Shown: positions 7,646 through 17,392 of the stretch, piece by piece | How positions within the stretch are numbered: the stretch's first letter is position 1 | How the letters are laid out: the number at the start of each line of letters is the position of its first letter | Assembly: GCA_019243195.1 (NCBI GenBank) | Contig: JAFAUQ010000030.1 | Coordinates: 1 to 32,466 of the forward strand | Direction of reading: 5' to 3' | Length of the DNA: 32,466 bases | Source of the DNA: Hyphomicrobiales bacterium | GTDB lineage: Bacteria > Pseudomonadota > Alphaproteobacteria > Rhizobiales > Xanthobacteraceae | Made by a program: the position numbers and the translations under genes | Notes under the pieces: model-generated | The model's input: the letters and a program-made list of their open reading frames with translations, nothing else | Databases searched by the model: none | Told to the model about the DNA's origin: nothing

Positions 7646-8889
7646 TGTTTGGTCCAAGCCCATTGCGTCACCGGCAGCGCTGGACGCCAGCCGGTCATGC
7701 CGCCAACCGGCTCGGCACGGGAGATTGCGATGCGCGTAAGACTACCGCCCAGGCTCGCGTGCCGCGCCAGCAGCAAAGCTTCGCTTTCCAGTGTGATGGC
7801 ATTGATCACTAGGCGCCCGCCGGTCCGCAACGCCGCGATCGCAACCTCGATCACGCCGGCATCGCTCGCCCCGCCGCCGATGAACACGGCGTCGGGCTGA
7901 GGCAGGCCGTGTACTGCCGCGGGGGCGATGCCTTCGATCACCTCCAGTTCCGGCACGCCGAAGGCGGCGGCGTTGCGCCGGATGCGTGCGGCGCGATCGG
8001 CGCGCGCCTCGACGGCAATCGCTGCCAGCGAGGGATCGGCGAGCATCCATTCGATCGCCACGGAACCGGCGCCGGCACCGATGTCCCACAGCAACTCATG
8101 CCGGCTCGGCGCTAGCGCCGAGAGCGTGATCGCGCGGATTTCGCGCTTCGTGAGTTGTCCGTCGTGCTCATAAAGCTCGTCCGCGAGCCCCGGCGCGCGC
8201 GCGAGCACGCGGGCGTTCGCTCCCGCCGCCACCTCGATGGCCACGACGTTGAGTGGATCGATGCCGCCAAGGTCGAATGTTGCGGCCGGCGCGGTGCGCA
8301 CGCGTTCGCGCGGGCCGCCGAGAGTTTCCAATATCGTGATCTTCGAATCGCCGAACCCGCTCGCTGTCAGTAGTTTCGCCAGCGTCGTCGGTCCGTCGGC
8401 ATCGGAGGTCAGGGCCAGCACCTTGGCGCCGGGCTGCAGGTGCGGCCGGATGCGGTCGATGGCACGTCCGTGCAAGGACACCTGAGCGACCTCCGGCAGC
8501 GGCCAGCCGAGCCGTGCCGCCGCGAGGCTGAAGGCGGACGGCGCCGGTATCACGACTGTTTCGGCGGGGTCGACGCGGCGCGCGAGAAGCGAGCCGACGC
8601 CGTATTGGTAAGGATCCCCCGAGGCCAGCACGCATACTGGGCGACCTCGATACGCGATGACCTCGTCAACGGCGCGCTCGAACGGGCTTGGCCACGGTCG
8701 CGCCGCGCCGCGGATGAGAGCGCCGGCAAGGGCCAGATGGCGCTTGCCGCCGAACACGATCTCCGCCGCCGATATCAGCCCGCGGGCGGTCGGCGTCAGG
8801 CCATCGACACCGTCTTCGCCGATGCCGACGATGGACAGCCACCGCCGCGGCGCGGCACTCTCAGGCGCGAGTTGATCAGCAAACGCCAT
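7642..8889 (-). CDS. cobL: Precorrin-6Y C5,15-methyltransferase (decarboxylating)
   Basis: A 415-residue two-domain enzyme adding methyls at C5 and C15 and decarboxylating the acetate at C12, giving precorrin-8. The N-terminal CbiE-like domain (about 17-220) has WLSIVGIGEDGVDGL, GGKRHLAL and ASGDPYQYGVGS. The C-terminal CbiT-like Rossmann methyltransferase (about 235-415) has LTKREIRAITLSAL and the SAM loop DIGAGAGSVAIEW (269-281), then GIAPAAVHGLPQPDAVFIGGG. Start at 8889 has GAGG 9 bases upstream, and no later start precedes the first conserved strand. That start codon overlaps the cobK start on the other strand. Downstream genes cobE and cobM follow with 4-bp overlaps. Confidence 0.96.
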   Translation of the reverse strand: MAFADQLAPESAAPRRWLSIVGIGEDGVDGLTPTARGLISAAEIVFGGKRHLALAGALIRGAARPWPSPFERAVDEVIAYRGRPVCVLASGDPYQYGVGSLLARRVDPAETVVIPAPSAFSLAAARLGWPLPEVAQVSLHGRAIDRIRPHLQPGAKVLALTSDADGPTTLAKLLTASGFGDSKITILETLGGPRERVRTAPAATFDLGGIDPLNVVAIEVAAGANARVLARAPGLADELYEHDGQLTKREIRAITLSALAPSRHELLWDIGAGAGSVAIEWMLADPSLAAIAVEARADRAARIRRNAAAFGVPELEVIEGIAPAAVHGLPQPDAVFIGGGASDAGVIEVAIAALRTGGRLVINAITLESEALLLARHASLGGSLTRIAISRAEPVGGMTGWRPALPVTQWAWTKQ

Positions 8890-9652
8890 GCACCGTATCC
8901 TCATCCTCGGCGGCACGCTCGAAGCGCGCCGGCTCGCGGAACGCCTGCGTGGGCGCGACGACGCGGCGATCACGCTGTCGCTCGCCGGCCGCACCGCCGC
9001 CCCGGCGGCGCAGCCGGTGCCGGTGCGGATCGGCGGATTCGGCGGCGCCGAAGGGCTTGCTGCCTACTTGCGTGCTGAGCGCATCGCCGCATTGATCGAC
9101 GCGACGCACCCCTACGCCGCCACGATTTCCCAGAACGCCGCACGCGCCGCCGCGACGGCCGGGGTGCGGCTCCTCGCCCTGCGTCGGCCTGCATGGCAGC
9201 CGACAGTGGGCGACCGCTGGACCGAAGTCGCCGATGTCCCGGCCGCGGTGCGGGCGCTCGGGTCCGAACCGCGCCGCGTCTTTCTCGCGCTCGGCCGCAA
9301 GGAGCTCGCGCCGTTCACGTCGGCGCCGCAGCACCATTATCTCGTACGCAGCGTCGATCCTGTCGATCCGCCGCTTGGTGTCCCTCACGCGAGTTATTTG
9401 GTCGCGCGCGGCCCATTCGCCGAGGCCACCGAACGCGAGCTGCTGCTCGCCCATAGGATCGAAGCGCTCGTCAGCAAGAACAGCGGAGGCGAGGCGACCT
9501 ACGGCAAGATTGCCGCGGCACGCGCGCTCGGCATTGAGATCCTGATGCTGCGTCGTCCACAGCTTCCTGCCGTGCCGAACGTCGCTACTGTCGAGGAAGC
9601 GGCGGCCTGGCTCGATCATGTGCTCGCCTCCGTTGCCGCCCGCGGCGTGTAG
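8888..9652 (+). CDS. cobK: Precorrin-6A reductase
   Basis: NADPH-dependent reduction of precorrin-6A to the dihydro form used by CobL. The 254-aa protein has the family features RILILGGTLEARRLAERL at the N-terminus, IDATHPYAATISQNAARAA (about 75-93), RRVFLALGRKELAPF and the C-terminal KNSGGEATYGKIAAARALG with the conserved Ser/Gly-rich NADPH region. It is a lone plus-strand gene between two minus-strand cob units. Its ATG overlaps the cobL ATG by two bases in opposite orientation, so its promoter must lie inside cobL. Only a weak ribosome-binding site is visible. Its 3' end overlaps cobJ by 37 bp. Confidence 0.96.
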   Translation: MHRILILGGTLEARRLAERLRGRDDAAITLSLAGRTAAPAAQPVPVRIGGFGGAEGLAAYLRAERIAALIDATHPYAATISQNAARAAATAGVRLLALRRPAWQPTVGDRWTEVADVPAAVRALGSEPRRVFLALGRKELAPFTSAPQHHYLVRSVDPVDPPLGVPHASYLVARGPFAEATERELLLAHRIEALVSKNSGGEATYGKIAAARALGIEILMLRRPQLPAVPNVATVEEAAAWLDHVLASVAARGV

Positions 9653-10377
9653 ACCAACGGCCGTCCCGGTCGCGCGACCACGCGCGTCGCACGCGAGCCG
9701 ACGATGACCAAAGTAGCCATGTCGGCGATGCTCGCGTCGGCGAGATCGAGGCTCGTCACTGTGACGACCTCCTCGGCCCGGCCGACCGCGCGGCCGAAAA
9801 TTACCGGCGTCGTGCCCGGCAAATGCCGACGCAGGCGATCGAAGGCGCTGGCAAGCTGCCACGGCCGCGCGCGCGAGACCGGATTGTAGAAGGCAAGAAC
9901 AAATCCCGCAGTCGCCGCGGCGTCGAGCCGCTGTTCGATGACGTTCCACGGCTTGAGATTGTCGGAGAGCGAAAGTGCGCAGAAGTCATGGCCGAGCGGC
10001 GCGCCGGCCCGTGCGGCGACCGCCAGCATCGCGCTGATCCCGGGAACGATTGTAACCTCGAGGGCGCGCCAGGACGGCGGCCCGCTCTCAATCGCTTCGC
10101 AGATCGCCGCCGCCATGGCGAAGACGCCGGGATCGCCGCCCGATACGACGGCGACGCGCGCTCCTTGCGCGGCGTGCGCGAGCGCAGCCTCGGCGCGGCG
10201 CATCTCTTCGCGATTATCAGACGCATGGCGGCTTTGTTCCGCCCGCGCCGGTACGCGCTCGAGATAAGGCCCATAGCCATAGAGCGCGTCGGCCGCCTCG
10301 ATCGCTGTCTGCGCCTCGGGGGTCAACCAGCGCACATCGCCCGCGCCGATGCCGACCACTGCAAGGTGCCCGCTCAT
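9616..10377 (-). CDS. cobJ: Precorrin-3B C17-methyltransferase
   Basis: Methylates C17 and promotes ring contraction of precorrin-3B to precorrin-4, extruding C20. The protein has 253 residues and the single-domain tetrapyrrole methylase fold. Motifs are HLAVVGIGAGDVRWLTPEA, GYGPYLERV, VVSGGDPGVFAMAAA, PGISAMLAVAARAGAPLGHDF, LSDNLKPWNVIEQRL and the CobJ/CbiH-typical LAFYNPVSRARPWQL. The start at 10377 overlaps the cobI stop (ATGA) and is preferred over the ATG five codons upstream. It is the last gene of the riboswitch-headed operon; its end overlaps cobK on the other strand. Confidence 0.96.
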   Translation of the reverse strand: MSGHLAVVGIGAGDVRWLTPEAQTAIEAADALYGYGPYLERVPARAEQSRHASDNREEMRRAEAALAHAAQGARVAVVSGGDPGVFAMAAAICEAIESGPPSWRALEVTIVPGISAMLAVAARAGAPLGHDFCALSLSDNLKPWNVIEQRLDAAATAGFVLAFYNPVSRARPWQLASAFDRLRRHLPGTTPVIFGRAVGRAEEVVTVTSLDLADASIADMATLVIVGSRATRVVARPGRPLVYTPRAATEAST

Positions 10378-11102
10378 GGGCGCGTCTCCCACCCGGGAAC
10401 AAGCACGACTGCAAAATACGGCGCGCCGTCGTCAGGTTTGGCCGCGAGCGGCATCACCACCGCATCCGTCATCGTGCCACGCTCGACGTAGATGGCCCGA
10501 TCGAGCCGCCCCGCGGTGTCGAGCGCTCGTCTGACTTTCGGCAGGTGTCTCCCGACTTTCATGATCACTGCCGCATCCGCCTCGCCGAGACGGCGCGCGA
10601 GTTCGCATTCCTGCAACAGCCCCGAGAGTACGGTGAAGACGTCGTTACCTTGAGCAATCGGGGTTTCCGCCGCCGACCAGCAGCCCGACATCCCGGTCAC
10701 GCCGGCGATGATCTCGCAGGGGTAGCGCGGCGAAAGCCGCGCATGCAGGTGCATGTAGGAGCCGTAGAACAGCGGATCGCCTTCGGCGAGCACCGCGACC
10801 GTGCGCCCGGCATCGAGCAGGGCAGCGATCGTTGCCGCGGCACCATCATAGAAAGCGCAGATTGCTTCACGATACGCGGGTGCGTCGCGGGCGATTTCGG
10901 TCGTCACCGGATAGGCGAGGGGCAACTCCATGATGCCCGGTTTGACATGCGCCGCGGCGATGCTGCGCGCGTTGCTGCCGTTGCCGGCTTTGCCGAAATG
11001 CGCCACCACGTCGGCCCGCGCGAGCGCACGGACCGCCTTGAGCGTCATCAGCTCGGGATCGCCCGGGCCGACGCCGACGGCGATGAGTTTCCCCCCGTTC
11101 AT
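10374..11102 (-). CDS. cobI: Precorrin-2 C20-methyltransferase
   Basis: SAM-dependent methylation of precorrin-2 at C20 to precorrin-3A. The 242-aa protein has [22 protein letters not shown] near the start, [45 protein letters not shown] and [13 protein letters not shown], all typical of CobI/CbiL. The TPIAQGND segment favours CobI over other methylases of the fold. It starts with an ATGA overlap on the end of cobH and in turn overlaps cobJ by 4 bp, so H-I-J are translationally coupled. Confidence 0.96.
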   Translation of the reverse strand: MNGGKLIAVGVGPGDPELMTLKAVRALARADVVAHFGKAGNGSNARSIAAAHVKPGIMELPLAYPVTTEIARDAPAYREAICAFYDGAAATIAALLDAGRTVAVLAEGDPLFYGSYMHLHARLSPRYPCEIIAGVTGMSGCWSAAETPIAQGNDVFTVLSGLLQECELARRLGEADAAVIMKVGRHLPKVRRALDTAGRLDRAIYVERGTMTDAVVMPLAAKPDDGAPYFAVVLVPGWETRP

Positions 11103-11734
11103 ACGCCCGCCCGCGCGAGCGCATTGACGGCAGCCGCCGCCATGGCGCTGCCTCCGAGCCTGCCGCGCACGACCAGGAACGGCACGCCGCGCGAATTGTC
11201 GATCAAAGCGTCCTTGGCTTCCGCCGCGCCGACGAAGCCCACAGGAATGCCAAGGATCGCGGCTGGCTTGGGCGCGCCGGCGTCGATCAGTTCCAACAAA
11301 CGAAACAGCGCGGTCGGTGCATTCCCGATCGCGACGACGGCTCCCGCGAGCTTATCGCCCCACAAATCGATCGCGGCCGCGGTGCGCGTTGTCCCGAGGC
11401 GCCGCGCGAGTGTGGGCACGCTGGCATCACGCAACGTGCAAATCACGTCGTTGCCGGCCGGCAGACGGGCGCGGGTGATGCCATGCGCCACCATCTCGGC
11501 GTCGCATAGGACCGGCGCGCCTGCCGCAAGCGCGTTGCGCGCCGCCGCAACGAGGCCGCCGCCGAAAACGATGTGGCGCGCCGCTTCGACGAGGCCGCAG
11601 GCGTGAATCATCCGCACGGCTACCTCGGCTTCCTCAGGCGAAAAACGCGCGAGGTCCGCCTCGGCGCGGATGATCGCGAAGGAACGCTGATAAATCTCGG
11701 CGCCGTCGCGCAAATAGGTGCGGCGCTCATCCAT
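11099..11734 (-). CDS. cobH: Precorrin-8X methylmutase
   Basis: Moves the methyl group from C11 to C12 of precorrin-8x, forming hydrogenobyrinic acid. The 211 residues match the small CobH/CbiC family: [31 protein letters not shown] with the catalytic His, [32 protein letters not shown] and [16 protein letters not shown]. The start at 11734 places the protein at the family's usual length and overlaps the cobG end by 8 bp; an upstream ATG would add a low-complexity stretch read from cobG. Fifth gene in the operon. Confidence 0.96.
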   Translation of the reverse strand: MDERRTYLRDGAEIYQRSFAIIRAEADLARFSPEEAEVAVRMIHACGLVEAARHIVFGGGLVAAARNALAAGAPVLCDAEMVAHGITRARLPAGNDVICTLRDASVPTLARRLGTTRTAAAIDLWGDKLAGAVVAIGNAPTALFRLLELIDAGAPKPAAILGIPVGFVGAAEAKDALIDNSRGVPFLVVRGRLGGSAMAAAAVNALARAGV

Positions 11735-12944
11735 GCGCCGTCTCCCGCATGGCGGCGCGTTGCGCAAAGTATCCCGGCAGATCCTCGGTGGTGACGAACT
11801 CGATCGGGGCGTCCTGCGCGCGGCCGTTCGGGACGATCCCGCACCTGCCGCCGATGCCCACAACGGTCACGTCGCCTGCGCCGGGATGCGCACACCCCTT
11901 GGCGCATCCCGAAACATGAATCAGCCGTGTCTCAGGACGCGCAGCGGCCGCGACCGCCGGCGCGAGCGCGCGCGTCGGAATTTCCGCCGCCGCGCACGCA
12001 GGCGCGCCCGAGCATGCGACGACTCGACGGCGTGGATCGTCCGGATTAGTGATGAATCCCAGCCGTTCTGCCTTTACGGCGAGTTCGGAAGCTCGCGCCG
12101 GCGGAAGACCGATGAGCAGGAGCACGCGACCCGCAGCAGGGCGTACCGCGGCCGCACCGGCGCGCTGTGTCTGTTCGACGATTCTTTGCAGCGTCTCGGA
12201 ATCGCTGTGGCCGAACGGCAGACCTATTCCGAGCGCAACGCTGCCGTCACGCAGAGGGTGCGTGCCGATTGGTTGGACTGGGGAGCGGGCGGTCTCTCCG
12301 CCGGCCCGAGGCTGGCGCCCGAAGTCAGCAGGGTGGGGCAGGTCGCGCGCGCGCGCCTCTGGCCCATGCGCCGCGATGGCGTGCAGCAACTCGGTCGCGG
12401 CTTTTATTGCATGCTCAGGTGCCATTGTCCCGAGTGTCACTTCATTCGTAATCATGAATTCGAATTGTATCGCGCTGCCGGTGCTCTCTGCGCGTAGTCG
12501 TATGTCGCACGGCACCGCGTCGAGGTGGAGCACCCCGCCGCCATCAACGACCACCGAGACTTTAGGAGCAAGCGTCGCGGCAAGCCTGCTATCGAGCAAA
12601 AAATCACGCAGCCGATCGGCCATCGAGGTGACATCAAATATCTCGTACGGGTCGAGCCCAGCGAGCGGACTGGCGAGTACGCGTCCGCCCGTGGGATCGG
12701 CAACTTCGAGCGCCGCCACCGACGCAGCAAAGTTGGGCGCCGATTTGGACGTCAGGCCACGCACCTGAACGCTGCCGCGCGACGTGATTTCGACAATCCC
12801 GTTACCGTGCGTTCGTGCGGCCGCGCACAGCGACCCAAAGATGTCGAGCGGGATCGGCCGCGCCACCGCCAAGCGCGCAAGCAAGCCGTCGCCGGTCGGC
12901 ATGGGATCGGCCAAGCCCGGACACGTGCCGCGACGGACCGTCAT
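11727..12944 (-). CDS. cobG: Precorrin-3B synthase
   Basis: Oxygen-dependent monooxygenase of the aerobic pathway: hydroxylates C20 and forms the gamma-lactone of precorrin-3B, using a [4Fe-4S] cluster and a non-haem iron. The 405-aa protein is of the sulfite/nitrite-reductase-like family. It opens with [21 protein letters not shown], has [12 protein letters not shown], and carries the cluster ligands Cys311, Cys317 (CSGAPAC) and Cys347, Cys351 ([11 protein letters not shown]). Presence of CobG (rather than CobZ) shows an oxygen-dependent route. The start at 12944 overlaps the cobN stop (ATGA). Confidence 0.95.
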   Translation of the reverse strand: MTVRRGTCPGLADPMPTGDGLLARLAVARPIPLDIFGSLCAAARTHGNGIVEITSRGSVQVRGLTSKSAPNFAASVAALEVADPTGGRVLASPLAGLDPYEIFDVTSMADRLRDFLLDSRLAATLAPKVSVVVDGGGVLHLDAVPCDIRLRAESTGSAIQFEFMITNEVTLGTMAPEHAIKAATELLHAIAAHGPEARARDLPHPADFGRQPRAGGETARSPVQPIGTHPLRDGSVALGIGLPFGHSDSETLQRIVEQTQRAGAAAVRPAAGRVLLLIGLPPARASELAVKAERLGFITNPDDPRRRVVACSGAPACAAAEIPTRALAPAVAAAARPETRLIHVSGCAKGCAHPGAGDVTVVGIGGRCGIVPNGRAQDAPIEFVTTEDLPGYFAQRAAMRETAHG

Positions 12945-15900
12945 GCGGTGGCCTCGATGAGGAAGGAGGCGAGAGTTGCGTCGATGTCGTTGCGGCGGGG
13001 ATGCCACAAGCCCTGCCGGCGCGCGCTCGCGAGCCGCTCGCCGATCGCGCGTGCGGCGGCCGGGTTCTCGCGCAGCAGAAATGCGCGGACGGCGGGGTCG
13101 GTCAGATAAGCTTCATGCACCAGATCGATGAGCGTGCTCGGCACCGCGTCCGTGGTCTCGGCAAAATCGATCAAACGATCCACGGTTTCGGCGAGTTCGG
13201 CGGCGCCACGCGGGCCGTGGCGCATCTGCCCGGCTATGAAGCGGACATCGACGGCGCGGCCGCGCACGATGCGGGCAAGCGCCTTCGACAAGGGCCGCGC
13301 GCGCGGGCGCTGCGGATCGGTGACGTCGAGCATGATGAGATCGGGCGCGTTGCCGAGCGCCGCCGCCGCTGCCGCGAACCCGCCGACGAAGCCCACGTCG
13401 GCAACACCTTCCAGCAAATCGCGGCCGGGATCGTCACTCGGGTGAAGCAATAAATCCGCCGCTGCGACGCGGGCGGCGAACGCGCCCGGCACGGCCGTGC
13501 CCTGGTCGGCTGCGGCCCCATAACTATGTGATCCCGCCGCGAGATAAGCCGTCCCAAGAGAAGAGCGGTCATGCTCGCGTCCGAGCAAATGTTCGATGCC
13601 GGCGCCATACGCGCCCGGTGCCGTCCCGAAAATGCGTGCCGGCGCAGCACCGGAATCGCCGCGCGCGGCGGTCGCGAGCGGATTGTCCTCGGCCGATTCA
13701 TCGCGCGCGGCGACGGCACGTACAGCGGCATCGATGAGCGCAATCTGGGTCGGGAACATGTCGCGGAACAGGCCGGACACGCGCCACGTCACATCCACGC
13801 GCGGCCGTCCGATCGCGGCGGTAGCTTCCACTTCGATGCCGGTGACGCGCGCGGTCGCGTTATTCCAAACCGGCCGGCAGCCCATCAACGCTAAGCCTTG
13901 CGCAATCTCTTCGCCGCCGGTCCGCAAAGTCGCGCTCCCCCACAGATCGATGACGAGGGCGCGCGGCATTTCGCCGTGACTTTGCAAATAACGGCGGATT
14001 ACCTCGTCGGCTGCCAGCCTGCCTAGGTCGAAAGCGGTGCGGGTCGGCAGCGCCCGCGGATCGGCGGTGAAGAGATTGCGGCCGGTCGGCAGCACGTCGC
14101 GTCGGCCACGCTCCGGCGAGCCAGCGGGGCCCGGTGCAACACGCCGTCCATCCAGCGCGGCGAGCACGGCCGCCTGCTCGGCCGCCGCGCTCGCCTGCCA
14201 CAGCGGGTCCGCATCCGGCGCCGCACGGCCGTAGACGTGCTGACCATCTTTGACGCGCAAATCTTTCAGATCGCACAGCCACGCATCAATGCGGCGCAGC
14301 GCCTGGTTGGGGTCCAGGTCCGGCGCGACATCGGCTTCGCGCGAAAGTCCCGAGCGCTCCGCATGTTCGACGATGAGGCGCGCCAGACGCTCGCGGCGGC
14401 GCCGGTCGAGGCCGTCGGCCTGCGCGTATTCATCGACCAGCCGTTCCAGCTCGCGCGCATCGCCGCTGAGGTGGCTGGCGACGAGAGGCGGTGGCGCGTG
14501 CCCGATCGTCACCGCGGCAATCCGCCGTTTCGCTTGCGCTGCCTCGCCGGGATTGCTGACGATGAATGGGTAAATCACAGGCAGCGGCCCAACGATGGTC
14601 TCGGGATAACAGGTTTGGCTCAGGGCGACTGCCTTGCCAGGGAGCCATTCCAGCGTGCCATGCGCGCCCATGTGGACGACCGCATGCACCTTCGCGCATT
14701 CGCGAAGCCACAGCCCGAAGGCGACAAGCGCGTGGCGCGGCGGCAGCGCCGGATCATGATACTCGGCGCGCCGTTCGGAGGCGCTCCCGCGATCCGGCGC
14801 CAACGCGACGATAATGTTGCCGTAGGCACAGGCGCGGAAGCGGAACGCGCCATCGTGCGCGTCGGCATCCGCCGCCGGATCGCCCCATGCCGCTTCGATT
14901 CCCGCCAACACTCCGGGCGGCAACGCGGCCGAGAGGCGCGCATACTCCTCAAGCGAGAGAGACGATTCTTCACTCTCCGCTAAAGGATGAGCGGCCGTCG
15001 ATGCGACGTCGTCGAGCAGCGCGCGCGCGGTTTGCGGCGCATCGTCAATAATGTAGCCAGCCGCTCTCAGGTCCGACAGAAGCGCGACGACGCTTTGCGG
15101 AACGTCGAGCCCGACCGCGTAACCTGCGCGGCCGGGGGCGCCGGGGTAGTCCGGTATGAGCACGGCAATACGCCGCTCCGCGCGGGCCGTGTTTTGCAGG
15201 CGGACCAGCTCGGCGACCCGGTCCGCGACCATCGCAACCCGGCTGGGGACGGGTGTGTTGGCAAACGCGGTGAAGGCGAGGCCGTCATGGGGCGGCAGCG
15301 GGTCCTTGAAGGCGATCGCACCCGCGAGGATACGGCCATCAAGCTCGGGCAGCACCACGTGCATCGCCAGATCGGCTGCGCCGAGCCCGCGCGGACTGTC
15401 GCGCCAAGCGTCACGTTTGGTGTTGGCGATCACGACCTGAAGCACCGGCACATCGGGACCGTCGAGCGGCGTAGGTTCTGCGCCGTTGCCGGCCGCAAAG
15501 GCAGTCGTCGTGATAATCACCGCAGGGAGCAGGCGCGCGAGCGCGCCGCGCAGGAACTCCGCCGCGGCTTCGTCCTTGAGGCCGGGTACCACGAGGGGCG
15601 CCGGTGCCAAGCCGAGCGTGGCCAATGCCGCGCACATGGCGTCGATCGGTGCAAGATCGCCGGCAAGAAGCAATGCGCGATAGAACACAATCGGCACGAC
15701 AGGCCGGTCGGGCGCAAGCGACGCAACGAGACGGTCGAGATCGACCGGTCCGATGCCGGGCAGGTAGCCGGCCGTGCGCGGCACCGGCCGAGGCTGGTGA
15801 ATCTCAAGCTCGGCGCCCGCGTAGCGAGCAAGGTGCCGCAGCAACGCGCGCAGATTCTCCGTGCCACCCTCGCGAAAGAAGGCCAGCAAACGGTTCAGCT

Positions 15901-16300
15901 CAGCGGCGGGTATTGTCGAGAGATCCGCCAGGCGTGGATCGTCGCGGTCCTCGCCCGGCAATAGTGCCAGGGGGATGCCGCGCTCGCGCGCGACCGCCGT
16001 GAGCCGCTCGACGCCGTAACGCCAGAAATCGAGGCCGCCGAGGAGACGCACCAGGATGACCTTGGCGTGCCGGCCGACGCGATCAGTCCACAGATCGATC
16101 GAGAGCGGATGGCGCAGGTCTGACAATTGCGTAAGGCGCACGCTCGGGAGCGCGTCTTTGTCCATCGTCCAGGCGGCGGCGAGCCCGGCAAGGTCGCTTT
16201 CGGCGAACGAGAGCACCGCGATGTCGCCGGGCGGCTGGCGCAGATCGACGGCCTCGATGATCTCATCGAGGGTCGTGGACGTGGTCGTGAGCAGATGCAT
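12941..16300 (-). CDS. cobN: Cobaltochelatase subunit CobN
   Basis: Large corrin-binding subunit of the ATP-dependent aerobic cobaltochelatase, which inserts Co(II) into hydrogenobyrinate a,c-diamide. The 1119 residues show the CobN/BchH family signatures: LPPHDGLAFTAFANTPVPSR, LIPDYPGAPGRAGYAVGLD, and the strongly conserved VVHMGAHGTLEWLPGKAVAL near the middle, then GPLPVIYPFIVSNPGEAAQAKRR. It is somewhat shorter than the P. denitrificans protein (about 1275 aa by memory). GAGG lies 5 bases upstream of the ATG at 16300. The AAA+ partner subunits (chelatase CobS and CobT) are not in this window. A 51-bp gap follows cobW, the only real gap in the operon. Confidence 0.96.
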   Translation of the reverse strand: MHLLTTTSTTLDEIIEAVDLRQPPGDIAVLSFAESDLAGLAAAWTMDKDALPSVRLTQLSDLRHPLSIDLWTDRVGRHAKVILVRLLGGLDFWRYGVERLTAVARERGIPLALLPGEDRDDPRLADLSTIPAAELNRLLAFFREGGTENLRALLRHLARYAGAELEIHQPRPVPRTAGYLPGIGPVDLDRLVASLAPDRPVVPIVFYRALLLAGDLAPIDAMCAALATLGLAPAPLVVPGLKDEAAAEFLRGALARLLPAVIITTTAFAAGNGAEPTPLDGPDVPVLQVVIANTKRDAWRDSPRGLGAADLAMHVVLPELDGRILAGAIAFKDPLPPHDGLAFTAFANTPVPSRVAMVADRVAELVRLQNTARAERRIAVLIPDYPGAPGRAGYAVGLDVPQSVVALLSDLRAAGYIIDDAPQTARALLDDVASTAAHPLAESEESSLSLEEYARLSAALPPGVLAGIEAAWGDPAADADAHDGAFRFRACAYGNIIVALAPDRGSASERRAEYHDPALPPRHALVAFGLWLRECAKVHAVVHMGAHGTLEWLPGKAVALSQTCYPETIVGPLPVIYPFIVSNPGEAAQAKRRIAAVTIGHAPPPLVASHLSGDARELERLVDEYAQADGLDRRRRERLARLIVEHAERSGLSREADVAPDLDPNQALRRIDAWLCDLKDLRVKDGQHVYGRAAPDADPLWQASAAAEQAAVLAALDGRRVAPGPAGSPERGRRDVLPTGRNLFTADPRALPTRTAFDLGRLAADEVIRRYLQSHGEMPRALVIDLWGSATLRTGGEEIAQGLALMGCRPVWNNATARVTGIEVEATAAIGRPRVDVTWRVSGLFRDMFPTQIALIDAAVRAVAARDESAEDNPLATAARGDSGAAPARIFGTAPGAYGAGIEHLLGREHDRSSLGTAYLAAGSHSYGAAADQGTAVPGAFAARVAAADLLLHPSDDPGRDLLEGVADVGFVGGFAAAAAALGNAPDLIMLDVTDPQRPRARPLSKALARIVRGRAVDVRFIAGQMRHGPRGAAELAETVDRLIDFAETTDAVPSTLIDLVHEAYLTDPAVRAFLLRENPAAARAIGERLASARRQGLWHPRRNDIDATLASFLIEATA

Positions 16301-16351
16301 CGCGCCTCGCTGCTGCTCTATCGCTGCCCGCGCCTGGCGCGGGCGACGCCC

Positions 16352-17392
16352 TCACGCGCCCGTCAGGACCTGCGTGATCGCCGTGTGATCGATGCCTTTC
16401 AGGCCGATGACCACCAATCGCCCTTCGCGTGGTTCGCCGTGCTCCCAGCGGCGGTCGTATTGATGCGTCACGCGCGGACCGACAGCCTGCAGCAACAGTC
16501 GCATCGGCTTTCCGGCGATCGCCGCGAATCCCTTCACGCGCAGCACCGAACCTGCCTCGGCGACTTTTGCGACGCGAGCGGCGAGCACGGCAGGCTCGGC
16601 CAGTTCCGGCAACGTCACGACAAAGCTGTCAAAATCGTCGTGGTCGTGTTCGAGTTCGAGATCGTGGCGCGTGCGGCGGTTGCCGATATCGTCCTCGGTC
16701 CCGACGCCGAGCCCGAGCAGCGCCGCGGGATCGACCTTGCCGTCGGCGGCTGTCACAACCGTGACCGCACGCGGCAGCGCGCGGCGGACGGCGGCGACGG
16801 CAACGTCGAGGGCGGCCGCGTCGATCAGATCGCGCTTGTTTATGACCACGAGGTCGGCGCAAGCGATCTGATCGTCGAACACTTCTTCGATCGGATCGTC
16901 GTGATCGAGCGCCGCATCGGCTGCACGCTGCCGCGCCAGCGCTTCGAGATCGGCTGCGACGCGCCCCTGCGCCAAGGCCGCGCCGTCGACGACCGCCACC
17001 ACGCCATCGACAGTGACGCGGCTCTTGATCGCCGGCCAATGGAACGCCTGCACCAATGGCTTCGGAAGCGCCAAGCCGGACGTTTCGATAACGATATGCT
17101 CGACGGCGGGCGTGCGGGCGAGAATGGCATCGAGCGCTGGCACGAACTCGTCGGCGACGGTGCAGCACAGGCAGCCATTGGCAAGTTCGACGATGTTCTC
17201 TTCCGAGCAGGCGGCGTCGCCGCAGCCTTTGAGAATTTCGCCGTCGATGCCGACGTCCCCGAACTCGTTGACGATGACGGCAAGCCGTCGTCCGTCGACG
17301 TTCTGCAGTACGTGACGGATCAAGGTCGTTTTGCCGGCCCCGAGAAAGCCGGTGACGATAGTGCAGGGGACGCGGGCGAGCGTCGCGGTCAT
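16352..17392 (-). CDS. cobW: CobW-type G3E GTPase, cobalt-handling
   Basis: A 346-aa member of the COG0523/G3E GTPase family, thought to be a metallochaperone that delivers Co(II) to the chelatase. Visible motifs are Walker A GFLGAGKT (15-22), the metal-binding CxCC in NGCLCCTV (Cys74, 76, 77), IETSGLALP, NKRDLID (185-191) and a His/Asp-rich stretch HDLELEHDHDDFD (243-255) that could bind metal. The C-terminal CobW_C domain follows, ending around the KGIDHTAI segment. Position between the riboswitch and cobN supports a cobalt role rather than zinc. The start overlaps the DUF1636 stop (ATGA). Confidence 0.95.
   Translation of the reverse strand: MTATLARVPCTIVTGFLGAGKTTLIRHVLQNVDGRRLAVIVNEFGDVGIDGEILKGCGDAACSEENIVELANGCLCCTVADEFVPALDAILARTPAVEHIVIETSGLALPKPLVQAFHWPAIKSRVTVDGVVAVVDGAALAQGRVAADLEALARQRAADAALDHDDPIEEVFDDQIACADLVVINKRDLIDAAALDVAVAAVRRALPRAVTVVTAADGKVDPAALLGLGVGTEDDIGNRRTRHDLELEHDHDDFDSFVVTLPELAEPAVLAARVAKVAEAGSVLRVKGFAAIAGKPMRLLLQAVGPRVTHQYDRRWEHGEPREGRLVVIGLKGIDHTAITQVLTGA

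Noticed and set aside
14987-15964. Open frame of 325 aa antisense to cobN
   Set aside because: Arg-rich shadow of a firmly identified gene, no motifs.
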